Source of the DNA: Pseudomonas entomophila
GTDB taxonomy: Bacteria > Pseudomonadota > Gammaproteobacteria > Pseudomonadales > Pseudomonadaceae
Reading direction: 5' to 3'
Assembly: GCF_023277925.1 (NCBI RefSeq)
Contig: NZ_CP063832.1
Location: 186,001-250,000 of the forward strand
DNA length: 64,000 nt
Shown here: in pieces, positions 30,893 to 40,274 of the stretch
How the letters are laid out: every line of letters starts with the position of its first letter
Position numbering within the stretch: the stretch's first letter is position 1
Program-made: the position numbers and the translations under genes
Notes under the pieces: model-generated
What the model was told of the DNA's origin: nothing
What the model saw: the letters and a program-made list of their open reading frames with translations, nothing else
Databases searched by the model: none

Positions 30893-32245
30893 GTGAGTGG
30901 TATTACAAGCATCCCCCCTACTGCGACCCACCCTGAGATTGATCTTTTCTCGCTTCTACAGGCCCTCTGGCGCAAAAAATTGCAGATTGCTGCAGTCTCC
31001 GCTGTGTGTGGCGTGGCTGCGGCAGCCTATTCATTGAGCGTGACGCCCCAGTATGAAGTGGGGACGGTGTTGTTGCCTGCTGCGCTGAAGGACCTGGATG
31101 CACTTAACCGATCACAGGTCTACTCATTGCCGCCCTCTGAGGCGCTCCGGCGTGTGGGTGCTTCGTTGGGCTCCTACAAGACGCGTCTGGAGTATTTTCG
31201 TGGCAATGAGCAACTTCAAAAGGCCTTCGTGACGAATGGGCGCTCTGAGGAGCAAGGCTTCGAAGAGTTCAATCGTCGAGCGTTGAAGTTGGAGCAGGCC
31301 GACCCGAAAAAAGTTGAGGCGCAAGCCGCGTTTATCGACCTTGAAATGAGTTACCCAAAGGGTATCGATGGGCAGGATGTGTTGAACGGTCTTGTTCAGT
31401 TCACGCTGGAGAGGGAGCGTCAACAGATTTCCCAGGAATTCAGGGTTATTGTCGACAACCGCCTCAGTGAAGTAGACGCAAAAATTGCGGTTGCCCGTGT
31501 CGACTATGATGCGGAAAAGGAAAGCCGTCTTGCCGAGCTTCGGGAGGCCGATTCGTTGCGGCGTGCCCAGCTCAACGACGAGCTGCGTGCCTTGCGCGTG
31601 CAACTGAAGGTCATGCGCGAGGATCGTATCGCTCAGCTGAGCGAGGCCATTGAAATCGCACGCACGCTCGGGTTGTCCAGGCCGACGTCACCTTCTTCCC
31701 TGGCGCAGCAGGGAGATGAGAAGGGCGGAAATGTGATTCGTACTGAAATCAACAATCAGCAAATACCTCTTTACTTCATGGGCACTGAGGCATTGGAGGC
31801 GGAACGTCAAACGCTGCGCAAGCGTTCTTCCGATGATTTCACTGAGCCTCGGATCGCGCAGATTCGCAAGGATCTGCTGTTGCTCGAGCAGAATCGTACT
31901 GTCCAGCAGTTGCAGCAGCGCCAAAATGATGAAGTGTTCGTCAAGGGTGTCGAAAAGCTACGTGCCGAGCGGATACGTTTGTCAAATATCAGTACCGATT
32001 TGAGTGAGTTGCGGCTGGTCAATATCGATCGCCCAGCCGTAGCACCTTCCGCACCTATCTACCCGCGAAAGTCGCTGTTCGTTGTGTTGGGCCTGGTAGT
32101 GGGGGGCTTTGTGGCGAGTCTTCTGGTGTTGATGCGGCATGCATTCAAGTCGCTGCGCCGGGAGCAACTGCGCGCCATTAATTTGCCGCTATCCAGGGTG
32201 GTTGAAACCGAGGTCCCTGCGGCATTGCCTTCACGGTCTCAATGA
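30893..32245 (+). CDS. Wzz/PCP-type chain-length determinant (second copy)
   Basis: The 450-residue polysaccharide co-polymerase has TM1 (about 28-50, after EIDLFSLLQALWRKK), a long charged periplasmic region with predicted coiled coil (about 170-360), a Pro-rich motif (DRPAVAPSAPIYPRKS) and TM2 (about 388-410). It is 100 residues longer than the first Wzz, mostly in the periplasmic part. Start is GTG 30893; GTG 30891 is out of frame. It may specify a different, longer modal O-chain length than the copy at 25767; that is inference. Confidence 0.82.
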   Translation: MSGITSIPPTATHPEIDLFSLLQALWRKKLQIAAVSAVCGVAAAAYSLSVTPQYEVGTVLLPAALKDLDALNRSQVYSLPPSEALRRVGASLGSYKTRLEYFRGNEQLQKAFVTNGRSEEQGFEEFNRRALKLEQADPKKVEAQAAFIDLEMSYPKGIDGQDVLNGLVQFTLERERQQISQEFRVIVDNRLSEVDAKIAVARVDYDAEKESRLAELREADSLRRAQLNDELRALRVQLKVMREDRIAQLSEAIEIARTLGLSRPTSPSSLAQQGDEKGGNVIRTEINNQQIPLYFMGTEALEAERQTLRKRSSDDFTEPRIAQIRKDLLLLEQNRTVQQLQQRQNDEVFVKGVEKLRAERIRLSNISTDLSELRLVNIDRPAVAPSAPIYPRKSLFVVLGLVVGGFVASLLVLMRHAFKSLRREQLRAINLPLSRVVETEVPAALPSRSQ

Positions 32246-32541
32246 GTGCGTGGCATTTCATGTCACAAGGAATTCTACGTGAATGATAATTGTTTGCGTT
32301 TGATTCCTTGGGCGGTGTCTGCCGACTCTTCCCGCTAGGGAAGCTCGTGTGGCTGAGGTAGAATGCGCCCAGGCGTGGCCGAGATATCGTTGAATCAAGG
32401 CGAAGTGCTATTACTTCAGGGGCGCTCATACGGCAACGGCTCAAGGCCGACACCTGTGAAGACTTCAAGGGATGTCCTCGTCGGATTATTTATCAACAAT
32501 GAGGTCACGGTTGGGCCTCGTTACTAAATTTTGGATAACAC

Positions 32542-33819
32542 ATGCTTTCATTGAATGATACCAAGCTTGCTGTGATTGGCCTTGGCTATGTGGGTCTGCC
32601 GCTTGCCGTTGAGTTTGGTAAGCAGCGCGAGGTTATTGGGTTTGATATCAATCAGGCGCGTATCGATGCTTTGAACGAAGGGCACGATGCCACGTTGGAA
32701 GTCAGTGATGAGGAGTTATCGCTAGCTCGCGGTTTGCGCTACAGCGCCAATGTGGAAGATCTACGCAATTGCAATGTATTCATTGTCACTGTTCCCACGC
32801 CGATTGATGAGTACAAGCAGCCCGACCTCACGCCGCTGGTGAAAGCCTCTGAAACCATTGGCAAGGTGCTGAAGCGCGGCGATATCGTCATCTATGAGTC
32901 CACTGTTTATCCTGGGGCGACCGAGGAAGACTGCGTGCCAGTACTCGAGAAGTTCTCCGGCCTGGTTTTCAACAAGGATTTCTTCGCAGGTTACAGCCCT
33001 GAGCGAATCAACCCGGGCGATAAAGAGCACCGTGTCACCACCATCAAGAAAGTCACCTCCGGCTCCACGCCTGAAGTCGCTGACCTGGTGGATGCGCTTT
33101 ACCGTGAAATCATCGTCGCCGGGACGCACAAGGCCAGCAGCATCAAGGTGGCTGAGGCGGCGAAGGTGATCGAGAACACCCAGCGCGACCTGAACATTGC
33201 TTTGATCAATGAATTGGCGCTGATCTTCAACAAGATGGGGATCGATACGGAGGCCGTGTTGCAAGCGGCCGGCACCAAGTGGAACTTCCTGCCGTTCCGG
33301 CCAGGCCTGGTGGGCGGTCACTGTATTGGTGTCGACCCGTATTACCTGACCCACAAGGCGCAGAGCATCGGTTATCACCCAGAGATTATCCTCGCCGGTC
33401 GCCGACTCAACGACAGCATGGGCGCCTATGTCGTTTCCCAGTTGGTCAAGGCGATGGTCAAGCGCCGTATCCATGTTGACGGTGCCCGTGTACTGATCAT
33501 GGGCCTGACGTTCAAGGAAAACTGCCCCGACCTGCGCAACACCAAAGTGGTGGATATCGTCAAGGAACTGCAGGAGTACAACATTCAGGTGGACGTTCAC
33601 GACCCATGGGTGAGCGTCGAGGAAGCACAACATGAGTACGGCATCACACCGGTCCAGCAGCCTGTTCAGGGTGCTTATGACGGTGTGATCCTGGCAGTCG
33701 CCCACCAGCAGTTCAAGGATCTCGGCATCGAGAGCATTCGCACCCTGGGCAAGGCTGAGCATGTACTGTATGACCTCAAGTACTTGCTGCCGGCAGAGCA
33801 ATCGGACCTGCGCCTGTAA
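32542..33819 (+). CDS. wbpO: UDP-N-acetylhexosamine 6-dehydrogenase (WbpO/TviB type)
   Basis: The enzyme oxidises UDP-GalNAc (or UDP-GlcNAc) at C6 with two NAD to the uronic acid. The 425-residue protein has the N-terminal NAD motif [16 protein letters not shown] (11-26), the [16 protein letters not shown] region near 117 and the catalytic Cys region [16 protein letters not shown] near 253-268. Pairing with the adjacent WbpP-type epimerase matches the wbpO-wbpP pair of P. aeruginosa O6 and tviB-tviC of Salmonella Vi, which points to UDP-GalNAcA as product. A terminator-like hairpin separates the two genes. Confidence 0.9.
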   Translation: MLSLNDTKLAVIGLGYVGLPLAVEFGKQREVIGFDINQARIDALNEGHDATLEVSDEELSLARGLRYSANVEDLRNCNVFIVTVPTPIDEYKQPDLTPLVKASETIGKVLKRGDIVIYESTVYPGATEEDCVPVLEKFSGLVFNKDFFAGYSPERINPGDKEHRVTTIKKVTSGSTPEVADLVDALYREIIVAGTHKASSIKVAEAAKVIENTQRDLNIALINELALIFNKMGIDTEAVLQAAGTKWNFLPFRPGLVGGHCIGVDPYYLTHKAQSIGYHPEIILAGRRLNDSMGAYVVSQLVKAMVKRRIHVDGARVLIMGLTFKENCPDLRNTKVVDIVKELQEYNIQVDVHDPWVSVEEAQHEYGITPVQQPVQGAYDGVILAVAHQQFKDLGIESIRTLGKAEHVLYDLKYLLPAEQSDLRL

Positions 33820-33825
33820 CTCATC

Positions 33826-33860
33826 TGGAGGTGCCTTGCACCTCCTGTGTTTTCTTTTTG
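33826..33860 (+). terminator. Terminator-like hairpin between wbpO and wbpP
   Basis: The 8-bp perfect stem GGAGGTGC/GCACCTCC (33827-33834, 33838-33845) with loop CTT is followed by TGTGTTTTCTTTTT. It sits just 11 nt upstream of wbpP and could reduce read-through between two enzymes of one pathway. Confidence 0.65.
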
Positions 33861-33871
33861 GGTGAAATTTC

Positions 33872-34897
33872 ATGACTGCTTACCAAGACCTTGTCGAAGC
33901 ACTTCCTCGTGCTCCGCGGACCTGGCTGATCACGGGAGTGGCCGGTTTCATTGGCTCCAACCTGCTGGAGACCCTGCTCAAACTCGGCCAGCGAGTCATC
34001 GGGCTGGACAACTTCGCCACTGGGCATCAGTGCAACCTGGATGAGGTTCAGGGCCTGGTCTCGCCAGCGCAGTGGTCGGCCTTCGAGTTCATCGAGGGCG
34101 ATATTCGCAATCTCGAGGATTGCCACAAGGCCTGTGCAGGTGTTGACTATGTGTTGCACCAGGCTGCCTTGGGCTCGGTGCCTCGTTCGATCAATGATCC
34201 GATCACCACCAATGGCACCAACATCGATGGTTTCCTGAACATGCTGGTTGCCGCACGCGATGCGGGCGTCAAGAGTTTCACCTATGCCGCCAGCAGCTCG
34301 ACCTATGGTGACCACCCTGGCTTGCCAAAAGTCGAGGAAACCATCGGCAAGCCGCTTTCCCCCTACGCAGTGACCAAGTACGTGAACGAGCTGTATGCGG
34401 AAGTGTTTGCGCGTACGTATGGCTTCACTACTATCGGCTTGCGTTACTTCAATGTGTTCGGCAAGCGCCAGGACCCTAATGGTGCCTACGCCGCGGTGAT
34501 CCCCAAGTGGACCGCAGCGATGATCAACGGCGAAGATGTGTTCATCAACGGTGATGGCCAGACCAGTCGCGACTTCTGCTACATCGAGAACACGGTGCAG
34601 GCGAACCTGCTGGCTGCGACTACGCAGAACGCTGAAGCACGTAATCAAGTCTACAACGTCGCGGTCAGCGGCCGTACCAACTTGAACCAGCTGTTCGCTG
34701 CCTTGCGCCAGACGCTGGGCGACAACGGTGTCAGCTATGTTCAGAACCCGGTATATCGGGACTTCCGAGCGGGTGATGTGCGCCATTCCCAGGCCGATAT
34801 CGGAAAAGCTCGCAGGCTGCTTGGGTATGAGCCTCAGTTCGATATTGCCGGTGGCATCGCTCAGGCCATGCCATGGTATGTTCGCTTTCTGAAGTAA
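33872..34897 (+). CDS. wbpP: UDP-N-acetylglucosamine 4-epimerase (WbpP type)
   Basis: WbpP interconverts UDP-GlcNAc and UDP-GalNAc, feeding WbpO. The 341-residue extended SDR has [13 protein letters not shown] (21-33) as NAD motif, the Ser/Tyr/Lys site AASSSTYGD near 145 and [12 protein letters not shown] near 168-180, and [21 protein letters not shown] near 190. Length equals the 341 residues of P. aeruginosa WbpP. The SD is weak, and the gene follows a terminator-like hairpin, so expression relative to wbpO may be lowered. Confidence 0.92.
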   Translation: MTAYQDLVEALPRAPRTWLITGVAGFIGSNLLETLLKLGQRVIGLDNFATGHQCNLDEVQGLVSPAQWSAFEFIEGDIRNLEDCHKACAGVDYVLHQAALGSVPRSINDPITTNGTNIDGFLNMLVAARDAGVKSFTYAASSSTYGDHPGLPKVEETIGKPLSPYAVTKYVNELYAEVFARTYGFTTIGLRYFNVFGKRQDPNGAYAAVIPKWTAAMINGEDVFINGDGQTSRDFCYIENTVQANLLAATTQNAEARNQVYNVAVSGRTNLNQLFAALRQTLGDNGVSYVQNPVYRDFRAGDVRHSQADIGKARRLLGYEPQFDIAGGIAQAMPWYVRFLK

Positions 34898-34996
34898 CGA
34901 CCATTACCTGGAGGGGGCTGCCGGCGGGCTAGGCTCCCTTGTTTCATTTTGGCCCTGTGTGGGGCTGATAGTTCGAATATGGATTAGTCCAAGCGC

Positions 34997-36091
34997 ATGA
35001 AAATTCTCGTCACTGGCGGAGCAGGTTTCATTGGATCGGCAGTGATCCGCCATATCCTGGCGAACACCGCCGATAGCGTGATCAATGTCGACAAGCTGAC
35101 TTATGCGGGTAACCTCGAGTCTTTGGCTGAAGTAGCAGGTAGCGACCGGTATTGCTTCGAGCAGGTCGACATCTGCGACCGCGCGGCTGTGGATCGGGTG
35201 CTGCGGACCCATCGGCCGGATGCCATCATGCACCTGGCCGCCGAGTCACATGTGGATCGCTCCATCGATGGCCCGGCAGCATTCATAGAAACCAATATCG
35301 TGGGCACCTACACGCTTCTGGAGGCTACCCGTCAGTATTGGCTGGCGTTGGACGAGGCGGGCAAGGTGACCTTCCGGTTTCATCACATCTCCACCGATGA
35401 GGTATATGGTGACCTCGAGGGCCCCACGGATCTCTTCACCGAAGAGACGCCCTATGCGCCGAGTTCGCCGTACTCCGCCAGCAAGGCCAGTTCGGATCAC
35501 CTGGTCAGGGCCTGGAGCCGTACCTATGGCTTGCCAGTACTGATCACCAATTGCTCGAACAACTATGGGCCCTACCATTTCCCGGAGAAGCTCATCCCGC
35601 TGATGATCCTCAATGCACTCGAGGGCAAGCCGTTGCCAGTGTATGGCAAAGGTGACCAGGTGCGGGATTGGCTGTATGTGGAAGATCATGCTCGTGCCCT
35701 GTACACCGTGCTGAGCCGTGGCGAAGTGGGTCAGACCTATAACATTGGCGGCCATAACGAACGACGCAATATCGAAGTGGTTCATGCATTGTGTGCATTG
35801 CTCGACGACTTGCGCCCGGTGGCGCAGAACCCGGCGGTTGCACATTTGTCGAGCTATCGCGAACTGGTCACCCATGTACAGGATCGGCCAGGCCATGATC
35901 TTCGTTACGCTATCGATGCGAGCAAGATCCAGCAGGCCTTGGGTTGGACGCCAGAAGAGACGTTCGAGAGCGGGATCCGCAAGACTGTACAGTGGTACCT
36001 GGACAATTTGCAGTGGTGCCGACGGGTCCAGGATGGCAGCTATCAGCGGGAGCGCCTTGGCGCCTTCGCCAACGGAGAAGCGCTCGTATGA
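34997..36091 (+). CDS. rmlB: dTDP-glucose 4,6-dehydratase
   Basis: RmlB converts dTDP-glucose to dTDP-4-keto-6-deoxyglucose. The 364-residue protein has the NAD motif [14 protein letters not shown] (6-19), the catalytic [12 protein letters not shown] near 130-141 and the [13 protein letters not shown]yr-Lys pair near 158. The stop and the rmlA start overlap by 4 nt. No rmlC or rmlD is in the window, so the keto sugar probably goes to the VioA-type aminotransferase rather than to L-rhamnose. Confidence 0.95.
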   Translation: MKILVTGGAGFIGSAVIRHILANTADSVINVDKLTYAGNLESLAEVAGSDRYCFEQVDICDRAAVDRVLRTHRPDAIMHLAAESHVDRSIDGPAAFIETNIVGTYTLLEATRQYWLALDEAGKVTFRFHHISTDEVYGDLEGPTDLFTEETPYAPSSPYSASKASSDHLVRAWSRTYGLPVLITNCSNNYGPYHFPEKLIPLMILNALEGKPLPVYGKGDQVRDWLYVEDHARALYTVLSRGEVGQTYNIGGHNERRNIEVVHALCALLDDLRPVAQNPAVAHLSSYRELVTHVQDRPGHDLRYAIDASKIQQALGWTPEETFESGIRKTVQWYLDNLQWCRRVQDGSYQRERLGAFANGEALV

Positions 36092-36960
36092 AAGGTATCG
36101 TTCTTGCCGGAGGTTCCGGCACGCGCCTGTACCCCATTACCAAGGGTGTTTCCAAGCAACTGCTGCCCATCTACGACAAGCCGATGATCTACTATCCGCT
36201 GTCGGTCCTGATGTTGGCCGGCATCCGGGATATCCTCCTGATCAGCACGCCCGAGGATATCGGCGGTTATCAGCGTCTGCTGGGGGATGGAAGCGACTTT
36301 GGCATCAACCTGAGCTATGCCTTGCAGCCCAGCCCGGATGGGCTGGCTCAAGCCTTCATCATTGGCGAGGCGTTCATTGGCCAGGATTCGGTCTGCCTCG
36401 TCCTGGGCGATAACATCTTCTACGGGCAGGGCTTTACCCCGATGCTGCGTCAAGCAGCACAACGTACGTCAGGCGCAACGGTATTTGGCTACCAAGTGAA
36501 GGACCCGGAACGCTTCGGTGTCGTTGAGTTCGATGAACAGAAACGCGTGGTATCAATTGAAGAGAAACCCGCCAAGCCCAGGTCTCGCTTCGCGGTCACG
36601 GGGCTGTACTTCTACGATAACGATGTCATCGAGATTGCCAAGGCTGTCCAACCGTCACCTCGAGGCGAGCTGGAGATTACCTGCATCAACAACGCCTATC
36701 TCGAGCGGGGCTCGTTGGATGTAGAGCTCATGGGGCGTGGTTTTGCCTGGCTTGACACCGGTACACATGAAAGCCTGCTGGAAGCCGGGCACTTCGTGGA
36801 AACCATCGAGAAACGCCAAGGTTACAAAGTGGCCTGCCTCGAGGAAATTGCCTTCAACAACGGATGGCTGGAGGAGGATGACCTTCGCCGTATTGGCAAT
36901 TCGCTGAAAAAGAACAGCTATGGCCAATATTTGTTGTCGCTAGTCGAGGAACTGTCATGA
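36088..36960 (+). CDS. rmlA: Glucose-1-phosphate thymidylyltransferase
   Basis: RmlA forms dTDP-glucose from glucose-1-P and dTTP. The 290-residue protein starts at ATG 36088 (ATGA overlap with rmlB). Its nucleotidyltransferase signature [20 protein letters not shown] spans 6-25, with VLGDNIFYG near 108 and the EEKPAKPRS region near 160. It overlaps the next gene by 4 nt, part of a coupled chain rmlB-rmlA-vioA-wbqC-like and beyond. Confidence 0.96.
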   Translation: MKGIVLAGGSGTRLYPITKGVSKQLLPIYDKPMIYYPLSVLMLAGIRDILLISTPEDIGGYQRLLGDGSDFGINLSYALQPSPDGLAQAFIIGEAFIGQDSVCLVLGDNIFYGQGFTPMLRQAAQRTSGATVFGYQVKDPERFGVVEFDEQKRVVSIEEKPAKPRSRFAVTGLYFYDNDVIEIAKAVQPSPRGELEITCINNAYLERGSLDVELMGRGFAWLDTGTHESLLEAGHFVETIEKRQGYKVACLEEIAFNNGWLEEDDLRRIGNSLKKNSYGQYLLSLVEELS

Positions 36961-38066
36961 GCGAAAAACCCGTATTTGTTACCCAGCCATTCCTGCCGCC
37001 ACTGGAAGAGTTCATCCCTTACCTGCAGCAGATCTGGGACAACAAGATCCTGACCAACGGCGGGCCGATGCACCAGCAGCTGGAGCAGGCCCTCTGCGAC
37101 TATCTTGGGGTCGAGCACGTCGCATTGTTCAACAATGGCACGATTGCCTTGCTCACCGCCTTGCAAGCGCTGCGGGTCACGGGCGAAGTCATCACGACAC
37201 CCTACTCGTTCGTAGCCACTGCGCATTCGCTATTGTGGAATGGCATCAAGCCGGTCTTTGTAGATATCGACCCTGTCACATTGAACCTCGATCCGGAAAA
37301 AATCGAGGCGGCCATCACCCCGCAGACCACGGCTATCATGCCGGTTCACTGCTATGGCAACCCATGTGATGTCGAGGCGATCCAACGGATTGCCGAAAAC
37401 TACAACTTGCGCGTGATTTACGATGCCGCACATGCCTTTGGGGTTAAAGATGCGGGCGGTAGTGTGCTGCGCCATGGCGATCTGAGCGTGTTGAGCTTCC
37501 ACGCGACGAAGGTCTTCAATACCTTCGAAGGCGGGGCGATCATCTGCCCGGATGCCAGGACCAAGAAGCATATCGACCGACTGAAAAACTTTGGTTTCGT
37601 CGATGAATTGACCGTTGTCGCCCCTGGTATCAACGGCAAGATGAGCGAAGTGAATGCCGCATTCGGCCTGCTTCAGTTGCAGCACATGGATCATGCAATG
37701 GAGCGTCGCCAGGCGATTGCTCAAGCTTATTGCGCTGGCTTGAAGAACGTGAAGGGAATCCGGGTGGTGGGTGATGCGGGGCAGGCCGTATCCAATAACT
37801 CCTACTTCCCGATCCTGATAGAGCACGATTATCCGTTGGGGCGTGATGAGCTCTATGAAAAACTGAAGCTCAGTAATATTTTTGCCCGCCGCTATTTCTA
37901 CCCGTTGATCAGCGATTTCCCCATGTATCGCGGGATGAAGTCTGCGCAGCAGGAGAACCTGCCGGTGGCAAGGAAGGTGTCGGATAAAGTCCTGTGCCTG
38001 CCGATTTATACTGCGATGGAAGACAGCGCCGTCCAGGAAATCATTTCCATACTGAAGGCCGTGTGA
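36957..38066 (+). CDS. dTDP-4-keto-6-deoxyhexose 4-aminotransferase (VioA-type DegT/DnrJ/EryC1)
   Basis: The 369-residue sugar aminotransferase of the DegT family has the PLP-Asp in [11 protein letters not shown] near 160 and the Schiff-base Lys in [12 protein letters not shown] near 185. The N-terminal [19 protein letters not shown] resembles VioA, which makes dTDP-4-amino-4,6-dideoxyglucose (Qui4N). A Fuc4N-forming enzyme (WecE type) has a different start, and a 3-amino product would need an FdtA-type isomerase, which is absent. It directly follows rmlA with a 4-nt overlap, so the substrate is most likely dTDP-4-keto-6-deoxyglucose. Confidence 0.85.
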   Translation: MSEKPVFVTQPFLPPLEEFIPYLQQIWDNKILTNGGPMHQQLEQALCDYLGVEHVALFNNGTIALLTALQALRVTGEVITTPYSFVATAHSLLWNGIKPVFVDIDPVTLNLDPEKIEAAITPQTTAIMPVHCYGNPCDVEAIQRIAENYNLRVIYDAAHAFGVKDAGGSVLRHGDLSVLSFHATKVFNTFEGGAIICPDARTKKHIDRLKNFGFVDELTVVAPGINGKMSEVNAAFGLLQLQHMDHAMERRQAIAQAYCAGLKNVKGIRVVGDAGQAVSNNSYFPILIEHDYPLGRDELYEKLKLSNIFARRYFYPLISDFPMYRGMKSAQQENLPVARKVSDKVLCLPIYTAMEDSAVQEIISILKAV

Positions 38067-38767
38067 TCGTGAAGTTGGCAATCATGCAACCCTACCTGTT
38101 TCCCTATGCTGGGTATTTCAACCTCGTTGCGCAGGTGGACAAGTTTGTATTCTATGATGATGTTAACTTCATCAAGGGCGGCTGGATCAATCGGAATCGA
38201 TTGCTACTTTCCGGTGATGTGCGGTATTTCACCGTGCCCCTGTCGGGAGCCAGCCCAAACTTGAAGATCAACCAGGTAAAAGTTCAACCGAAAGCTGCGT
38301 GGGAGCGCAAGCTTCTAGAGAGCATTCGGCAGTCCTACGCCAAGGCACCCAATTTCTCTGCGTGTTTCGATCTCATCAAGGATGTTCTTGATGGCGACGC
38401 CGAAAGCATCGCCGCATTGGCCCGACGCAGTATTATAAAGAGCGCTGAGCGCCTCGGATACGACGTGGCGTTTGTCGAAACGTCGGCGATTTATGGCAAC
38501 GCGGAGCTTTCTGCCGCGGATCGAGTCATCGACATCTGCGTAAAGGAACAGGCCTCGCAGTACGTAAACTTGCCAGGAGGCAAGGACCTTTATAGTTGCG
38601 ATGCATTTGCGAAGCGTGGTGTAGCGCTCCACTTCAGTCGCCCGGCGCTTGCAGCCTATACACAATTTCGGGCGCCCTTCGAAGCGGGCCTTTCGATTGT
38701 GGACATGATGATGTTCAACGATTTCGAAACCTGTGCCGCGCTGATAGCCCAAGAGCGTAATGCATGA
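38063..38767 (+). CDS. WbqC family protein
   Basis: This 232-234 residue member of the WbqC-like family opens MKLAIMQPYLFPYAGYFNLV and continues FYDDVNFIKGGWINRNR, both hallmarks of the family, whose biochemical role is not established as far as I know. Two GTG starts fit: 38063 (overlapping the previous stop, 4 nt after GAAGG) and 38069 (canonical MKLAIMQPY). It ends by overlapping the PLP-fold gene by 4 nt. Position between the 4-aminotransferase and an N-acetyltransferase suggests work on the amino sugar or its acyl group. Confidence 0.85.
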   Translation: MIVKLAIMQPYLFPYAGYFNLVAQVDKFVFYDDVNFIKGGWINRNRLLLSGDVRYFTVPLSGASPNLKINQVKVQPKAAWERKLLESIRQSYAKAPNFSACFDLIKDVLDGDAESIAALARRSIIKSAERLGYDVAFVETSAIYGNAELSAADRVIDICVKEQASQYVNLPGGKDLYSCDAFAKRGVALHFSRPALAAYTQFRAPFEAGLSIVDMMMFNDFETCAALIAQERNA

Positions 38768-39741
38768 GCGCGGCCATTGGTGGATATTTCGGCCTGGCAA
38801 TGCCAGCGGCGAGCACGCAGCGTTATGCCGAGGCGCAGTATTTTCAATCCGCGCGGGCTTGCTTTTACGCCCTGCTTCAGAAGGGAAGGCCTAAGCGGGT
38901 CTGGTTACCCTTCTACAACTGTGACGCCATGCTGGGGCCCTTGGAAGCGTTAGGTATCGAGTACGCTTTCTACTCCATCAATGATGACTTCTCCGTTGCA
39001 GAGAGTGTTGAACTTGCCAGCGGTGAGTGGTTGGTCTACGTCAACTATTTTGGTCTTTGTGACCTCCAGCAAGCTGACGTCCTGCAGCGTTTCAACCCGC
39101 AACAGGTCATTTTTGACCATGCGCAAGCTTACTTCTCCCCGGCCAAGGAGTGCTTGGCAACCCTCTACTCGCCTCGAAAATTCTTTGGCGTGCCGGATGG
39201 CGGTTTGCTGATATCAAGGCTGAAGGTCGAGCAGACGCCTGCGGATGAGGAGGCCTCCCATAGACGCATGGCCCATCTTCTCAGGCGTTTTGCTGATTCG
39301 GCTGAGGCAGGATATGCCGATTATCAGGTGGCGGAGGAGAGCTTGGAGGTGTTTGACGCCAGTGAAATGTCACTGTTGTCACGTCGTCTTCTCGCCTGTG
39401 CGGATAGCGACGAGGTCATGGCGTCACGAAATCAGAATTTCAGGATGCTGCATGAAGCGTTGGCAGAACACAATGCACTTGCATTTGACCTGTCTGCGCT
39501 GCGAGGGCCGTTGTGCTACCCATTCCTGAACAAGGAAAATGAAACTGTTCGCCAGCGCATGCTGAGTAAAAAGGTGTACAGCGCCCGATACTGGAATGAG
39601 TGCCAAGCCCGCTGTGCAGAAGGGTCGAGGGAGTTGGCCCTCAGCCGGCTCTTGCTGCCACTCCCCTGTGATCAGCGCTATAGAGCAGAGCAGATGCAAT
39701 ACATGATCGCCAATGTAAAGAAGGGGTTGAGCGGTGACTGA
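38764..39741 (+). CDS. DegT-like PLP-fold protein of unknown function
   Basis: The 325-residue protein resembles a shortened fold-type I PLP enzyme. It has VWLPFYNCDAMLGPLEALG (about 42-60), a PLP-Asp candidate in IFDHAQAYFSP near 120, and a Schiff-base Lys candidate in SPRKFFGVPDGG near 140. It lacks the usual DegT substrate-binding start. Adjacent WbqC-like and GNAT genes overlap it by 4 and 8 nt, so the three are probably one functional unit. It may transaminate a non-standard substrate or be a non-catalytic relative; I cannot assign a reaction. Confidence 0.6.
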   Translation: MSAAIGGYFGLAMPAASTQRYAEAQYFQSARACFYALLQKGRPKRVWLPFYNCDAMLGPLEALGIEYAFYSINDDFSVAESVELASGEWLVYVNYFGLCDLQQADVLQRFNPQQVIFDHAQAYFSPAKECLATLYSPRKFFGVPDGGLLISRLKVEQTPADEEASHRRMAHLLRRFADSAEAGYADYQVAEESLEVFDASEMSLLSRRLLACADSDEVMASRNQNFRMLHEALAEHNALAFDLSALRGPLCYPFLNKENETVRQRMLSKKVYSARYWNECQARCAEGSRELALSRLLLPLPCDQRYRAEQMQYMIANVKKGLSGD

Positions 39742-40273
39742 ATTCTACCTACGAGAGCTTGGGCGGCAGGACGTCTCGACGATCAATGAATGGCGCAATG
39801 ATCGCGAGGTCATCGACTACCTCGGTAGCCCTTTCCGTTTTGTTGGGGAAGAAGTAGATGGTAACTGGCTGAACGGATACCTGGCGAATCGAAATAATGC
39901 CGTCAGACTGGCGATCTGTGAAAAAAACAGCGGTCGACTGGTTGGTGCCGTGTACTTGTTATCAATCGACTGGTTGTCGAAAAGTTGTGAGTTTGCGATC
40001 TGGATCGGAGAAAACAGCTATCAGGGGCGTGGCGTTGGGTCTTTTGCCACTCAAGAAGCCTTGCGTCATGCTTTTCATGACCTGAATTTGAATCGAGTCT
40101 ACCTGACCGTGCTGGAAGATAACGATCGCGCAATCGGCCTGTATCGCAAGGTCGGTTTCTCGGTTGAGGGTACCCTGCGTCAAGCGGTATTCAAGAATGG
40201 TGTGTACCGCAATATGGTGCAGATGTCGATATTGGCAGAGGAATACCGCAGCGTAAACGGGCTGGAAACGTAA
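39734..40273 (+). CDS. GNAT-family N-acetyltransferase (probable sugar N-acyltransferase)
   Basis: The 179-residue RimJ/RimL-type GNAT has motif A IWIGENSYQGRGVGSFATQEAL (acetyl-CoA loop QGRGVG near 97) and motif B NRVYLTVLEDNDRAIGLYRKVGF near 122-143. Similar proteins (PseH-like) acylate 4-amino sugars on nucleotide carriers, and the VioA-type gene upstream provides such a substrate. GTG 39734 has AAGGGG 6 nt upstream and overlaps the previous gene. The acyl donor could be acetyl-CoA or another acyl-CoA. Confidence 0.8.
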   Translation: MTEFYLRELGRQDVSTINEWRNDREVIDYLGSPFRFVGEEVDGNWLNGYLANRNNAVRLAICEKNSGRLVGAVYLLSIDWLSKSCEFAIWIGENSYQGRGVGSFATQEALRHAFHDLNLNRVYLTVLEDNDRAIGLYRKVGFSVEGTLRQAVFKNGVYRNMVQMSILAEEYRSVNGLET

Positions 40274-40274
40274 C

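Noticed and set aside
35000..36960. rmlB and rmlA read as part of L-rhamnose synthesis.
   Set aside because: rmlC and rmlD are absent and a VioA-type aminotransferase directly follows, so a 4-amino sugar is more likely; rmlC/D elsewhere in the genome cannot be excluded.
37456..37463. GGCGGTAG, matching the ops element bound by RfaH.
   Set aside because: It lies within the VioA-type coding sequence and not in a promoter-proximal leader, so it is most likely chance.
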